Below, one piece after another: positions 10,670 to 23,900 of a stretch of DNA of 64,000 nucleotides. The stretch spans positions 29,520,048-29,584,047 of the forward strand of contig NC_066317.1 of the NCBI RefSeq assembly GCF_022539315.1, in the 5' to 3' direction. The stretch is from Serinus canaria (Eukaryota > Chordata > Aves > Passeriformes > Fringillidae). How positions within the stretch are numbered: position 1 is the first letter of the stretch; each line of letters opens with the position of its first letter. A program made the position numbers and the translations under genes. Below the pieces are notes generated by a model. That model was not told the origin of the DNA. It did not search any database and saw only the letters and a program-made list of their open reading frames with translations.

Positions 10670-13600
10670 GAAAATGTGTATGTATATAAATGAAAGAAAC
10701 ATCCAAAATGGCAGGTAACATTGCTTCAGGCTTTTTTAATTGTGTCTCCAAGCAGAGCACTATATCCCTAATAAAGAAAATTACACAGAAGCACTGTAAG
10801 CTGTTCAGCTACAATTGGTATTGACAGTCTGGAATTTCCTGACTTAAAAGCTAGCTAGCAGCTCACAGCAGCTGGACTGCAAATTTAGAGGATATGAACT
10901 GGATACATCAATGCCTTTTAGGATTCTCAGTATAAGCAGGAATTCAATGCCAAGTATGAGCAACCCAAAGAAACGTTGACCTCTTTCCACTTTTCAAATT
11001 ACTCAAAAGGTATTTTAAATATTTAAATTTAGGAAAAATGGAATGAAATCTTGTTGTCCACTGTTGCACTCAATGTAATTATATCCAGAATTATTTAATA
11101 TTCAAAAACTAATGTGATATAAAATCTTCACACTCCCTGATAAACTTCCACCTAATGTCAATGTCAGATCCAGTATGACTTTACAGTTTAACACCTAGTT
11201 AGTTTCAGTGCTGAGATATGCTTTAGGATTTTCACAGAAACTGCCATAAATTCAAGTATTTTTGGCAATATTTGCAGAGAAATAAAACACTGAGCAGGGA
11301 CTGCATCCGAACTTTCCAATCCCTTTGGTGAGGACTGAGACACCAGTGGTGTGAGGAAGGAAGCCTGCTTTTTAGTTCTTTGTGTTTCACAAAGTGAAGA
11401 AAACTCTTTTCAAGCTTGTTGAGGCAGTAGCCATGTTCTTGCCAATCCTCTTCAATTCCTCCTCCACAGAGGTGAAGAGGATATATCTCTGTTTCAGAAT
11501 CCTTTTGAAACATCTGCTTAAAAATCAGACTGGAAAGCATTCTGTGATGGTGGAACATCAAAAGACCACAATGCTGTAGGACAGGATTTTCTCTGCCTCC
11601 CTTGGCCCTTCCTTCCTTCCTGTCCTTTCCTCACTTTCTTGACACTCACCACTTTTTCCACCAACCCTTTGTGGCTGGTTGGTTGCAGTTCCCTTCTGCT
11701 CCTTCCCTGTCAGGCTTAGCTGTATTGCCAGAAAACTGCCACTTTACTCAGTGATAAAGGCATGGCTTTTGTTGTGAAGGGCCCAGGTTTTTAGAGAGAA
11801 CAGAAAGCAATAGTTCTGGACGTAATGAGGGGAAAAAAAAGACAAAATACTTTACACACTTTGTTAATGCACATTTTACATCACTCCACACTCAGCAATA
11901 TTGGCTTAAAGTTGATTTAATTCAATTTACATCAGTGCAATTGTTGACATTTGTACTCATCAAAGTGAAGACAGAACTTGCACCAGGATCTATTTTTTCA
12001 TCTTCATTGTATATCTTTTAACGTTGTATGTTAAATTCATGTGACATGTGTCTCAAAGTGGTTTCCCAAAAAAAGAACTCTGTATTATACTTTTCTCTAC
12101 AATTGATATTCTGTTCCCCCCAAATGCTCATTTCAGCCATATTAGATCTTGTAATTTTATAATTAAAAAAGATTCCAACTTTTTAAGGCAGAAAGCTGAA
12201 TGAGAACAAACCGTGTATTTCAAGAAAAAAGACCCTTTAGGCACTAGGATGCCTTGCTAGGAGGATCCTAATAAACAAGCACTGCAGTGCTTGATAAAGT
12301 GAAACCCAAAATAAAATTGACTGACTGACTGAAAAGAAGTCTTTCCAGACAGCTTACTGTAATTCGATTTACAATCATATTATGTCTAGGTTTTCTACAG
12401 AGACCTTTGTCTAAACTTCAAAGGATGTCTGGTTCCTTTTAAAGTATTTCTACTACCTACATATCAAACCTGTCAGAGTGTAGAGAAATACTACATACCC
12501 TCTTTTTCTGCTCCAGGCCATAGTAAAATTTACTCTGACAAAAAAAATCTAATGCTTCTATTAAAGTATATTACAACTGCAGTAACAGCCCACTCCAGGA
12601 ATATATATAGTGGGACTTGCTAGCATTCCAATAAAACAGAAGTTAAATATCAAGGACTTCTGTGTTACAGCTACTTAAAATAACTTAGAAAGAAAAGCAC
12701 TGTCTGGTGCAGTGCTATAAAATAAAATGTGTAAGAAAAAGACCTCTTTCCCATTTTCAAATCTAGCCAAAGGAATCCATGTCATAATGTTGGCAAGACT
12801 CTGCCCTTATTCTTCATCCATCAGATCCATGAGAATTTCAACTAGACACCAGTGAGGAAACTAACTGAGTGTTAAAAGGAACTGTATAAAACTTTGGTGC
12901 AAATAGTATATTATTTGCAATTTAAGGTAATTTTCTAACCAGAATTGGTGCCAAATGCTTTTTGGTAAGTTATGCTGTAAATATTGTAGAATAATCCTAC
13001 AATAAGTTTCTGTTTATCAGGCTTGAAAGTTAAACGTTTATGTCCTAAGGTACTGATTCAATAGAAAAATAAAAAAGAAATAAATGCTGTGATATATACC
13101 AAAACATGTTTTGGGCCTAGTTCCTTTTTCTCATCTTTTCATAAAATTCAAGCAAAACAAGTTAATAAAATTTTCAGGTGTGTAAATTCTCTTCTGAAGA
13201 CCTGAAGTTATCCAATATAGTTCTTAATTTAATAAAAAATATTACATTCCCCTGTAAATTATGTCTTACTAGGAAAAAGAGTTCAAATATTCAGCTCAGA
13301 TTTTATTATGAGACACAGCAAAATCCAGGTTATAAACAGTTGTTCTTAAAAGAACAACAGAAAAGAAAAATACATGTTAGAAACAGTTGTTCTTAGTAAA
13401 CCCTAATTATAGTGAACAGTCAGATTATCAAAGAAAAGCAGCTCACACCTGTGGGCAAGGGTGCACTGACAACTCTGACACTCAAGTAGCACATGGGGAA
13501 CAGAGGAAGAAAAGGATCATTAATTTCTTTCAGAAAGGCAGGGGTCTTTAGCTCCTATGTTCACCTTTGATGTTTAATAAGAGATTATAAACATGTAATA

Positions 13601-14739
13601 CTTTTCGGTGATTTTAAGTGAAAAACCTGATTGCAAGTTTGTATGTTTTCCTTGAGACCTTCTGATGTACTCCAGAAATGGCTGTACATGGCAACCTATT
13701 CAGCAAGGTGTCACTCATATGAAATACAAAGAAAATGCTGAGGAATTGTGGGTTTGTGTGGGTTTTTTTTTTTTTTCATCTAAAAGAGATTGCCTGCATT
13801 CCTTTAGTATTTCCTACCACCAATAACAACTGAGACACACAGAGTTTTCAGCCAGGGAGTGAGCAGTCTCTAAGGTAACAGGGACACACAGCTGCAGTCA
13901 AAATGTCACAAATTTGACATTTGACTTAATATACCCCTTAACTTTATTTGACTTAATATACCCCAAACTGATTCCTGTGAGAGGCTTCGTGGCTGATTTA
14001 GATGTGGGGGTGGGGGGAAATAACCAAACAAAAACCAAACAGGCACCTGAAATGAAAAGGTGGTGAAATTTAATCTTGAAGGCAATAGCTTTGGTATGTT
14101 GGCCATTCAGAACTTTTAAATGGAGACATACTATCTGTAAATTACATGGTGAGTGTAACATGCCATTATTAATAAAAGCACAACATGCGTTCTCTTCGAA
14201 AAATAAGCAAACTCAAATGACTAAATGTCAAATATGACAATGTGGTAATTCTGTGGCAGTACAGATTTAAAGTGAGATTGCTAAAAACTCTGGAATATAT
14301 TCATAATAAAGATGAATTTGCATGTCCTGAAGGTAAAATTTCAGGGATTCTCTGCCTTATTACTAAATGCAGTTAAGCATGCAAACCTTAGGAAAAAGGA
14401 GGGGGAGAAGTTTTTGTTGAAAGCATATTTGTTTTGAAAGACTTAAATTTGCTAGATGGGGGAAACGGGCCACAACATTATATGATAACAACTTGAAGAA
14501 CTTGCAAGCTAATCCCTCACACTATATTAACCCTGGTACATTGGATATGTGCCTTGCTACGTGAGCCCTAAGTAGCTGTGATGGGAGCTCAAGAGCAGTG
14601 CCACAACCTCAGGGCCTCCAACCCAACTGGCTTGGAGCGACTGCAGTTGTTGTGAGGCTCATGGGGTTCATTTCCAAGAGACTGAAACATTAACTGAGCC
14701 AACAGGGATTGAAACCAGCCATGTCTTCATCCAGGCAAC
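10670..14739. other. Intergenic DNA upstream of RBM46, no gene seen
   Basis: AT-rich sequence with a short tandem duplication at 13920-13964, a short palindrome at 13339-13358 and a poly(T) run near 13765-13778. No exon, RNA gene or intact transposon was recognised. Distal RBM46 or LRAT regulatory elements could be here but cannot be seen from sequence alone. Confidence 0.6.
13920..13964. repeat. Short tandem duplication, 27-bp period
   Basis: TTTGACTTAATATACCCC occurs at 13920-13937 and again identically at 13947-13964. It is a simple local duplication. Confidence 0.85.
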
Positions 14740-14985
14740 CAGAGAATGCAGCCTTGAGCTGCACCCAGGGGAGGTTTAGGTTGGACATTAAGAAAGTTTT
14801 CTTCACAGTAGGGGCGATCAAATATTGGAATGGAATAGAATGTCCAGGGAGGTGATCAACACCATCCCTGAGTAAGATGGGATGCAGCACTCAGTGCCAC
14901 GGTCTACTGGACATGATTGTGTTGGGTTGTAGGCTAGATTTGGCTTTTTCAGAGGTCTTTTCCAACCTTTTTGATTCACTGATGC
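14740..14985 (+). mobile_element. Diverged CR1 LINE 3' fragment, sense orientation
   Basis: Motifs of the avian CR1 3' region appear in order. These include 'ttgagctgcaccca', 'ggggaggtttaggttggaca', 'aagaaagttttcttcacag', 'ccagggaggtgatc' and, at the end, 'agaggtcttttccaacc' followed by a decayed 'ttgattcactgatg'. It is more diverged than the copy at 9504-9940 and probably older. It is dead and non-coding. Confidence 0.8.
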
Positions 14986-15149
14986 TTCACTTTGGTATTA
15001 CTTGTCAACACGGACCTGAACAAGACTAAACACTCCCTTAAAGAACGAGTGCATGCCAGATCACATCCTAAAGGCCCAAATATGCCGCTTCGGAGCAGAT
15101 AAAAGCCTCAGGACGTAAAAATAAAGATATACCAGCCAGGTTCTGAAAA

Positions 15150-15690
15150 CGGTAAGGGCAGGCTCACGACCCGGCACCCCTCAGCCACGGAGCGGGAATG
15201 GAACGCCGGGGCGTGAGGCGGCGCCGCGCGCCCACCCTGAGGGCGGGAGCGACGCGCGCCGTCCCAACGGCTCCAGCGGCGGCTGCGGCGCGCGCGCGCC
15301 GGACACGTCCCCTTTCGCCCAACCGTCGCCCGCTTTAAAGAGCTCTCGCGTGCCGGGTGCGTTTGCCCGCTGCTATTGGCTGGCGCTGCCTGTCAATTGT
15401 GTCCGTGCCCGCCCTCCGCGCCCGCTGATTGGCCAGGCGGGTTGAGAGCGAGGGAAACCCCATGCATGCCCGCGGGGGCGGGCGCATGAGGTGCTGACAG
15501 CGCCGGCAGCCGGGCCGTGCTCTGTGGCGTTCGGCTCCCGACGGGACAACGGGGAGTCATGCCCTGGCCTCGTCTGCCTGGCGATAGTGGTGGGTTCGGG
15601 TCCTTGCCGTGCCGTGGGGAAAGGCGGAGGCAGCGCGATGAGGGATGAAGCGGTGTGGAGAAAGTGCGAGTCCGTGGGCGTAGCGTAGAG
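15150..15690 (+). promoter_or_regulatory. CpG island, likely RBM46 promoter and non-coding first exon
   Basis: A sharp GC- and CpG-rich island sits in otherwise AT-rich DNA about 2.1 kb before the RBM46 start codon. It has CCAAT boxes in reverse orientation (ATTGG at 15375-15379 and 15428-15432), GC-box-like GGGGCGGG near 15475-15482, and YAACNG (MYB-type) sites at 15265-15270, 15320-15325 and 15547-15552. The RBM46 start-codon exon begins at a splice acceptor (AG at 17765-17766), so an upstream non-coding exon is required and this island is the natural place for it. I could not pick the transcription start or the first donor site with confidence. Confidence 0.75.
15265..15552 (+). promoter_or_regulatory. 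Cluster of three MYB-type sites in the CpG island
   Basis: CAACGG at 15265-15270, CAACCG at 15320-15325 and CAACGG at 15547-15552 match YAACNG, the core bound by MYB proteins including A-MYB (MYBL1), which switches on meiotic genes. A TTTCGCCC at 15313-15320, partly E2F-like, adjoins the second site. Binding here is an inference from motifs only. Confidence 0.4.
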
Positions 15691-17766
15691 AGATTCCGGG
15701 GGGAGTTGGGTGTGGGTAGTGTGTTGAGTTTATTGCCTTCCCTTACTGTCCCACATGCAGCCGTACCTCCTCGCCTCCGTGGCGTTTGTGCCCGGGGCGT
15801 GCCCGAGGTTGGCTTGCTTCTGCATGGGCCTCTTGCAGCTCCTCAGGGCCGCTTCGCCCTTGTGGGCTCCTACGGTGCTGTTCTTGCAGATAACGACGAC
15901 AAAGGGAGAATCAGTTTGCCTCTCCCTCGCTCCAGCTTCGTTGTCATCTCCATACCTTGTTAGGCCTGAAGCTGCCGAAAGATTTCCTAAATACAGAATC
16001 ACTGTGCAACTTGTAGGCTGTAAATGTAATTCGCTTGCTGAAAGGAGGTGGGACACCATCTCTAGCTGGTGGGAGCCATGCTGTTTTTGCTTGTGCCTGT
16101 GGGGAATTTTTTTTTTTTTTTTTTTCTTTTTGTACTCTGCCCTGCTGCTTTCTGGAATCTCCTTTTGACGAAGCCAGGAGTTTTCTTAAAAATTTGGCCT
16201 TTTTAGTGCCCTGTGACAGATACAATTTAAACTTCTTGAGAGTGGTTGCTTGCATAGATTCCTGCTCCAAAGTGAATACTGGCTTGACAAAAAGACTAAA
16301 AAATATATCTCCACCAAAAGAGTTTTTCCTAAGGTGGGAAAAATAACTGTTAACACCATTCTAATTGAAGGATTTGTGGGGTCTGTCATGTGAAGGTTGT
16401 TGAGAAAAAATGCACTTAAAAATAGTAATGACATTGATTCAAAGCACATTTGAAATTACAAAGCTGGGGCAGGAGTGGGGGAATAAGCTGCACCCCACCT
16501 TTCAATAGTAATATCATTGCATAATAGCCATAAATGTAGTAGGGGAACAGGCCATAAATTTGGTCTACTATATATTTAAAAACCTTAGTGGTTTGTCAAG
16601 AAATGTTTGTGTGAGCTTTAAGCTGTTTTTAAATGTTTTTCTTACAAAAAGTAAACTGGAGATGTCTCAGGACATATTTTGGAGCCTGAGTCTGAAGATG
16701 AATAAAGCTGAAAGTGTAAGGGGCACTGAAGAACAAACAGTGGTACCTTTGTTTTTCTGGTGATGATTTTTTGGGCAGCATTTCTCGAGAACTGGAATAG
16801 CACTTGGAAATGGCATTTCGACAAAGATTGAAGTCATGAAAAAGATTGCTTGCCTAAGCACACCTTAGGGCAGATAATTTTGGGAAAAGAATAAATAAAT
16901 TGCAGAATTTAAAAGAGGCAGTGAAAGAAACATCTGACTTGAGATTTTTTTTTATTGGCTTGACTAGCAAAATTGGTAATTGCCAAGTGGTGTGATGTTT
17001 TTCATCACCTGGGTGACAGAAACCTAAATCTGTTGGGTGAGATCTCGGCATGCCAGAGAAATAGGGGATAGGGAAGCAGCAACCATATCAATAAGGTTTA
17101 GTTTTTGAAATTGTGAAAATGGATAAAGCCATGAAAATAGAGATCCCAGAGGTGGGATTATTTCAAACCTTTCATTTTGCCAGACTGTTCTGCCTAATTT
17201 TATTTTATATTGGTATTAACAAAATTATTTATGTACATGAGTTTTTTGACTTCTTTATAATGACTGGGCATGGACTTGAGGTGCTCCTCCAGTGTTTTAA
17301 TACTAAAATACAATTTTGAAATAGTTGGCATTCTTATAAAATGAAGTAATAAGAACTTGTCACATGGAGTAGCTTTTTGGTCCCTTACACAACTGTGATG
17401 ACATGGTTTATGAAAGAATTCTTTCTTTCACTTGAAGGGCAGCATTCTTCAAAATAGTTGTGTTACTTATGTTGTGCTAGCTTAAGAGAGTTTGAGTATA
17501 GATAATTTAATAATCTGTTACAATACATATTTCTGTAGCTGGGTTAAGTTCCAGGTTATCCCGGCTACAGAACAATGGTCTGAAAGCAGGTACACAGGTG
17601 GTAGTGGCTGGGTGTAGGATTGAAGCTTCGTGCTAAACAAAGTTGCAGTAAATAGGCAAGTATAGCCGGAGTGATTTTTCTGTATTTTGGTAGCTTCTGT
17701 ATGCACATAATAACTTAGAATTTGCTGAATTGGAATATTTGTGATGTTCTGTTGAAGCTGTTGCAG
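15691..17766 (+). other. Probable first intron of RBM46
   Basis: Sequence between the CpG island and the acceptor of the start-codon exon. It contains an oligo(T) tract at about 16107-16130 and otherwise ordinary AT-rich DNA. The overlapping ORFs of 100-137 codons at 15,655-16,346 sit at the island edge and across the T tract, on both strands, and look like chance products of GC composition. An alternative unannotated 5' exon inside this stretch cannot be excluded. Confidence 0.55.
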
Positions 17767-17768
17767 AT

Positions 17769-17919
17769 ATGCATGAGGAGAATAAAGCTGCAGCAAATGG
17801 ATGCGGCAAGATCCGAAGTGGTGCTCAGAATGGGGCAGCTTTACTTGCCCTAATGGAGAAGACTGGATACAGCATGGTTCAGCAAAATGGGCAAAGAAAA
17901 TTTGGTGGTCCTCCACCAG
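17769..17919 (+). CDS. RBM46: RBM46 first coding exon (start codon)
   Basis: The reading starts ATG CAT GAG GAG AAT (MHEEN; human starts MNEEN by memory) and runs 50 codons plus one base to a GTAAGT donor at 17920. The exon itself probably begins at 17767, after TTGCAG, so the start codon lies only two bases inside it. It encodes the conserved N-terminal segment that precedes RRM1, including the [19 protein letters not shown] helix. Confidence 0.93.
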
Positions 17920-20900
17920 GTAAGTGTTTCTTTTGAGACTGAAAATTGGTGTAGCCTCATGTTGTGTATCTTGACAGTGACCAGTAGCAGAAGCTTAAGA
18001 AAACAGTCTAAGAAACATGACTCATATGGGGAGGGTCCTGATGGGTTTTACAGTTTCCAGCAATTTAAGATCTCTTGAGCTAGACTGTGGGGAACATTTG
18101 CTTTTGGTGAACTTAAAAATCACACCTTTAAAACTACCTGAAATTGACAGGTAGCACAACAGATGTGGAGTTCACAAAGCCAGGTGTATTCCATATGACT
18201 GAGAATGTGCTTCAAAACATTTAGGGACACAGGAGGGAAAAACAAGTGGGTGACAGAGGCCTAACCTACTTAGTGTCTTCTCTTACACCTTACCACTTGC
18301 ATCGGCCAAAGCATTTTTTTTTTTTTTTAATTTTGTTTTCTGAGAGAGGACCAGTGAAGATTAACTCTTTTTCTTTCAGAGAAGCAGGAAGATATGTTGG
18401 GCGGCTTTTTCAGTTCATTCTCACTTGTAGCCTGTGATCCCGTGTCTTTATAAGTTATGCTCACAAGCATGAACTTTATTTATTTATTGCTGTATGGAGT
18501 TTAAGTTAGAGGTGCATCAAAATTATTTCTCTGGAAGTTTCTCTGTTTTACATTTTTTCTGTGCTTCTACTAAGCCTATATAAAATAACAAAAGGAAGCC
18601 CTGTGAAACTTTTGAAAATGGCACTGGAAAAACAAATACAGGACATCACTAAGTTCACCCTGTTCTTAAATTATTGTACATCTTTTACTTAATAATGTAT
18701 TTTAATTAGAGCATTAGATGATATTAAGTCTGTTTGTTTAGCAAAGTTAATTTTATTAATATTTTCTGAAACTAGATGGGTTTGATGAGGTATCTCTTCC
18801 ATCAGTCTGTTTATTGATGTCAGGTATATATCTTCTTCAAATCTTCATGTGTTTTCATAGGACTTTGAAAATGCTTTTTTTTTTTTTGGTCGGCAGTTAC
18901 TCTGAGTTACTATAAGTGGCTGTAGGCCAGGTGAGGCTTAAATGTTTGAGAGTAGGAAATTACAGTATCTTTATAAATGAAGGTGTCACTATGACTTTTC
19001 CTTGTTTAAGATGTGATTTCTATAAGCCTGTGTTGCTGTCGAAGGATAACCTCACTGTCAGCTCTGTTCTCAGCAGATGTGGCTGAAAATTGCTTTAAAA
19101 TTTACAGGTTTTTACCTGGCACAGTTCTTGTTTAGTGTATGCCACTTGTGAAAAATGTATCTGTACAGTGTTTTTTTAAAAAAAAAGCTGGAAGTGAATT
19201 TTCATAGTTTTATGTCTGCTGCCATCTAAGCAGTGGACCCAGTGATGTCACTAGGTGTGTAAGTCATTAGAATTGTGTGGAAGTTCAAGATGATATGGAC
19301 ACTAACAGTGGGAGGATTATGACTAATGTTGATTAAACTGCTGCAAAAATTGGAGTCCTGTTTTCTGTCATTCAGCAGTTAATCGAGTACCTGGTCAAGG
19401 AAGCTCTGTCAGCTACTTGTGGAATGCTTTTGACTAACTTTCCGTGTGTGCTCTGCTAAGTACATGTCCCTCATTGGCAAATGTGGCACAGGCCAGTTTC
19501 CTTTAAGTCAGGAGTCAAAGGCTAATTCCAGTTGGCAGTAATATGCTGTACTGCTGGGTTAGTGTGCAGCTTTAAAATTGAAAAGGAGGATTTTTGTGTG
19601 GTAAGTGGCTTTTGCTTATTGAGAATCCCTGTTCAATCAGTTACTGGGCTGAGAAGGATGGTAAAAGTTTATCTTGTTAATAAATAAATAAAGATTGCTA
19701 TTTAATTTCATTACTCCTGCAGATTTTTTTTTCTCTAGTGAGGTGTGCCATTGCCTTTGTCCTTGGAGCTCCTAAGTGGTGTACAGTTGTTTTTTTGTTT
19801 TTATGTGGGAAGGGGCTGGCACAATGTGAGGGATGGCAGTACTAGCCTGCAAATGGTGTTAGCTGCCATGTCCAGTCAGACCTCAGCTCAGGTGGTCAGA
19901 GATGTTGATAAAGGTGAAAATGATAAAAATATAGAAGGCTGTGTGGAACAGAGCCAAGCTTTTTCCTCGATAAGTCATGGCAGTGTGATTCCAAAATGCA
20001 TGTCGATTCTGATGCCTTGGTAGCTTCCCTGTGTGCCACGTACTTCTTTCTGTACAGTTTATGGATGAAAAATGATTTTGAGAGAAGGCAAAAATCTTTC
20101 ACTTCTGTTAATTTTTTTCAAAAGTAAATTACAGGCTCTCTGACAATACATGAAGGAAAAAGTTAATTACAAAATCATCTAAATATAATTTATTCTGAAC
20201 TTCAAACTGAAGTACATTATTTAATTATCTTCTTGTGTTAACTTGTCAAGAGTAATTATTTTTTCACCTTGCCTCATTATGCTTTGTCATGTCATACTAG
20301 TATAGTTTTTTCTACCATCTTTGTATTCCTTGGTTTTTCTCCTGTAGAAAACCTTCCTCATCAAACTTTTAGAAAAAGCTTTTAGTCATGATTTAAGTGT
20401 CTGCCTTTGAACCTTCTACCTGAGTTGTTTGTCTAATTTAAAAAAAGAAACCAAGCCAAACAAACTTTTTAATTTTTTTTTATTATTTTGGGAAAATGGA
20501 GTGCTGTATTTGAAGACCATAACTCCATAATATTAAATGCATAAATACACCTTTACATTATCTGTTGAACATATCTTTCAGTTTATATGGCAGAGATGTG
20601 AAAGAATGTTTAAATGTCCTTGGCTTAAGGAGAGAGGCATAGATGTTCTGAAGCTTTTGGATGTCAATCAAAGACTGACTTGTTCTGTGGAATTTTTTTT
20701 TTGCTTCATTTTTTCCTATCATCCTGCATGTGAAAACTGTGGTCTGTTTTTAGAGTAAAAGCGTTCCATCTTTTTGGCTGTTGCAGAAAGTTTGGCTCTG
20801 TATCCAGCTTTTCTTAGGGAGTCCAATTTTATTGGATAAATGGAGGTGGAAGCAAAATTTTTGGACTTTTTTTTCTTCCTTGACATCATTCAAAAAGTGC

Positions 20901-23900
20901 TGCACTGGGACTTTAGTGAAATTTATAAAAATATGGGGGCAAGAAGCACCGAGAAACATTTTGTAACTTTAAAGCATTGTAGTAGAAAATACAACTGAAG
21001 TTCTTACCTAGGTATCTTTCTTAGGTAAATCAGTTTTATTAATAACTGAAATAAAATTTTAGGGGCATAAAATGATTGAAATAAATAAATGATAAATGAA
21101 TAAATAAATAAATAAAATGACTGAAATAAAAACTTGGTAAACCTGTCAGTGTTTTTGATAAACAGGTTCAGTGTGTTGTCATACAAATTCCATTGGAAAA
21201 AAGCCCAGGAGATGGAACTGAAAGAAATGCATACTATGGATTTCTGGCATTTTTAAAAATTTAAATATAAAAGAAATAAGACAGAATGTGTTAGTTTTCA
21301 GCTGAGACCAAAAATAAATAACTCCCACATTCAAACCGGATGTGGGAAAAATGTGCATTTGTACTAAGATTGCTCTTGGACCATTTATTTTAAGGTTGGG
21401 AAGGTCCTCCACCACCTCGTGGCTGTGAAGTTTTTGTGGGTAAGATTCCTCGTGATATGTATGAAGATGAACTAGTGCCTGTTTTCGAGAGAGCCGGGAA
21501 GATCTATGAGCTCAGACTGATGATGGAATTCAGTGGTGAGAACCGAGGCTATGCTTTTGTCATGTACACCACTAAAGAGGAAGCCCAGCTGGCCATCAAG
21601 ATTCTTAATAATTATGAAATTCGTCCAGGGAAGTTTATTGGTGTCTGCGTAAGCTTGGACAACTGCAGACTATTTATTGGAGCAATTCCTAAAGATAAGA
21701 AGAAAGAAGAAATACTGAATGAAATGAAAAAAGTTACAGAAGGAGTGGTGGATGTCATTGTTTATCCAAATGCCACCGACAAAACTAAAAATCGTGGCTT
21801 TGCCTTTGTAGAATATGAATCTCACAGAGCAGCTGCAATGGCTAGAAGACGACTAATCCCAGGTAAATCTGTTTGTAATTAAAATGAGTTTTTATGGAGA
21901 GTATCTGTTTCCATGTTGTGGGGGGATGAGATGGTGGATCATTTCTGTTTTCCATTCTGTAAGGTGTTTTGAGAGTTACAAAACTGCAGTATTGCCTTTT
22001 GGCTAAGGATGATTTTTTTAATACATGTTTTGTAGTTGTGGGGGTTTTTAACTTATTTTTTTAAGAAGCTGTAATTTAGGTAGTTCTGACAATTAAAAAA
22101 TACACATCAGTTTTATGTAATTTAGGTGTTTATGCCAATATGTATTTTTCTGGGCACACATTCAGTTTTCATTTACATGCACAAGGCTCTGCATTCAAAT
22201 TCTCTTAAAAGTGAGCTTAGAAAGGATAATGCTTTGCATGTGCCTTGTATTTTCTGTGGGTTGTCATGAGTAATGTTATTTTCATCACTATGAAATACGT
22301 GAATGTTTCATATTTTAGAAAAAGGTAGGTCTTTAATATTTTACTAGAAAATAATTTTGAAAGAAAAAGAAAGTAAATAAATATGCAGAACTATATACAA
22401 TATATAAAATATCAAGCATATAATAAGTATCAATATAGTACTTATAATAGTATGTAATATATTCAACATGTAATTGGTATATTTTTTATATATATATCTG
22501 CAAAGTGGTGGGTGAAATACCTCCAGATCACTGAATAAAAAATAAACCAGTATGATATGGGAAATGATGGGTTGACATGAGTAACAAAGCAAGTTTGGTT
22601 TTGGTTTTTTTATTTTAATTTGAGTTCTGGCATCTGCTGCAACATAGAGGAAGGGTTGTGCTGCAGTTGTACATTTAGATTACTATTTCCAGGTGTTGCC
22701 CATACTCTTTCAAGTGGTAGTGTTATTGAAGAAGCTGTGTTTAGTAGTTTTTTAAATACATTACTTTTGGTCTCCTTTTGTGTGACTCTGTGTGCATGTC
22801 ACAAAGTCCTTGACAGCTTATGGTGCTTAATGAACCCAAAGGTAACAGAACACTTGTCATTTTTGCAGTCTCATTTACTTTACCAGTTTCAGGTAGATTT
22901 AGTAGAGGTAGGCAACAAAACCCAGTTTCTAGTGGTATGCATCATGTTTCCTTTTTGTAGAGACAGGTAATAAGAATGATTCTGCTTTCCTTTGCGTGTT
23001 TCTTATTTATATAATGGTTCTTTATTGTAGGAACATTCCAGCCCTGGGGTCATACTATTCAAGTAGACTGGGCAGATCCTGAGAAAGTAGTTGATGAAGA
23101 AACTATGCAGAGAGTCAAAGTATTGTATGTGAGAAATTTAATGATATCTACTACAGAGGACAAAATCAAAGCTGAATTCAACAAATTCAAGCCAGGAGTA
23201 GTTGAACGTGTGAAGAAGTTGAGGGACTATGCTTTTGTTCATTTTTTCCACCGTGAAGATGCAGTTGCTGCTATGTCTATTATGAATGGAAAGTGCATTG
23301 ATGGAGCCAGCATTGAGGTAACACTGGCAAAGCCAGTTAACAAAGAAAGTTCTTGGAAGCAACATTTTAATGGTCAGATAAGTCCCAGTTCTGAAAACCT
23401 CTTAGGGTTTCCTAACAAAGAAGATGGTACTCAAAAATCCTTGGGGAAACCAGCAAGTCTTTCAGTTCGTCTGAATGGTCAGCACAGTCCAAGCCCTCCT
23501 GAAGTTGAAAGAAGTACATATCCCATTTTTCCAGGAATAAAGCTTACTCCAATTAGCATGTATTCTTTAAAGCTGAGTCACTTCAGTTCTGCAGTAATGC
23601 ATCTGGATTATTTTTGCCATAAAAATAGCTGGGCACCACCAGAATATTGCTTGTATTCAACCACAAGTCAGGATGGGAAAGTACTCTTGGTGTACAAGGT
23701 GCTTATTTCTAGTATTGCAGATGATTCCCAGAGTTATTTCATGCCAGAGAAACTCTGTACAACAGTAGAAGATGCAAAGGAATTGGCAGCACAGTTCACA
23801 CTTTTACATCTAGGTAAGCATAAACATTTTTGATTATGTATGAGGAACTGGAGCTAGAAAAGTTACTTTTAAATGGTTCTTGGTATACATATCTTGGTGC

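Noticed and set aside
15655..16346. Overlapping ORFs of 102-137 codons on both strands next to the CpG island
   Set aside because: They run across an oligo(T) tract (encoding a run of Phe or Lys) and overlap on both strands, which points to composition rather than coding.
21436..21882. A free-standing two-RRM protein starting at 21436
   Set aside because: The apparent start is a GTG codon (Val65) in the middle of the RNP2 motif of RRM1, and the last residues are intron read-through. It is an internal exon of RBM46.
17769..23813. Assignment to A1CF or RBM47 rather than RBM46
   Set aside because: The family shares the RRMs, but the linker [11 protein letters not shown], the [12 protein letters not shown] segment and the end of the dsRBD (AAQFTLLHL) match RBM46. 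A1CF has YTLQTLG at this place, and the flanking LRAT gene agrees with the RBM46 locus.
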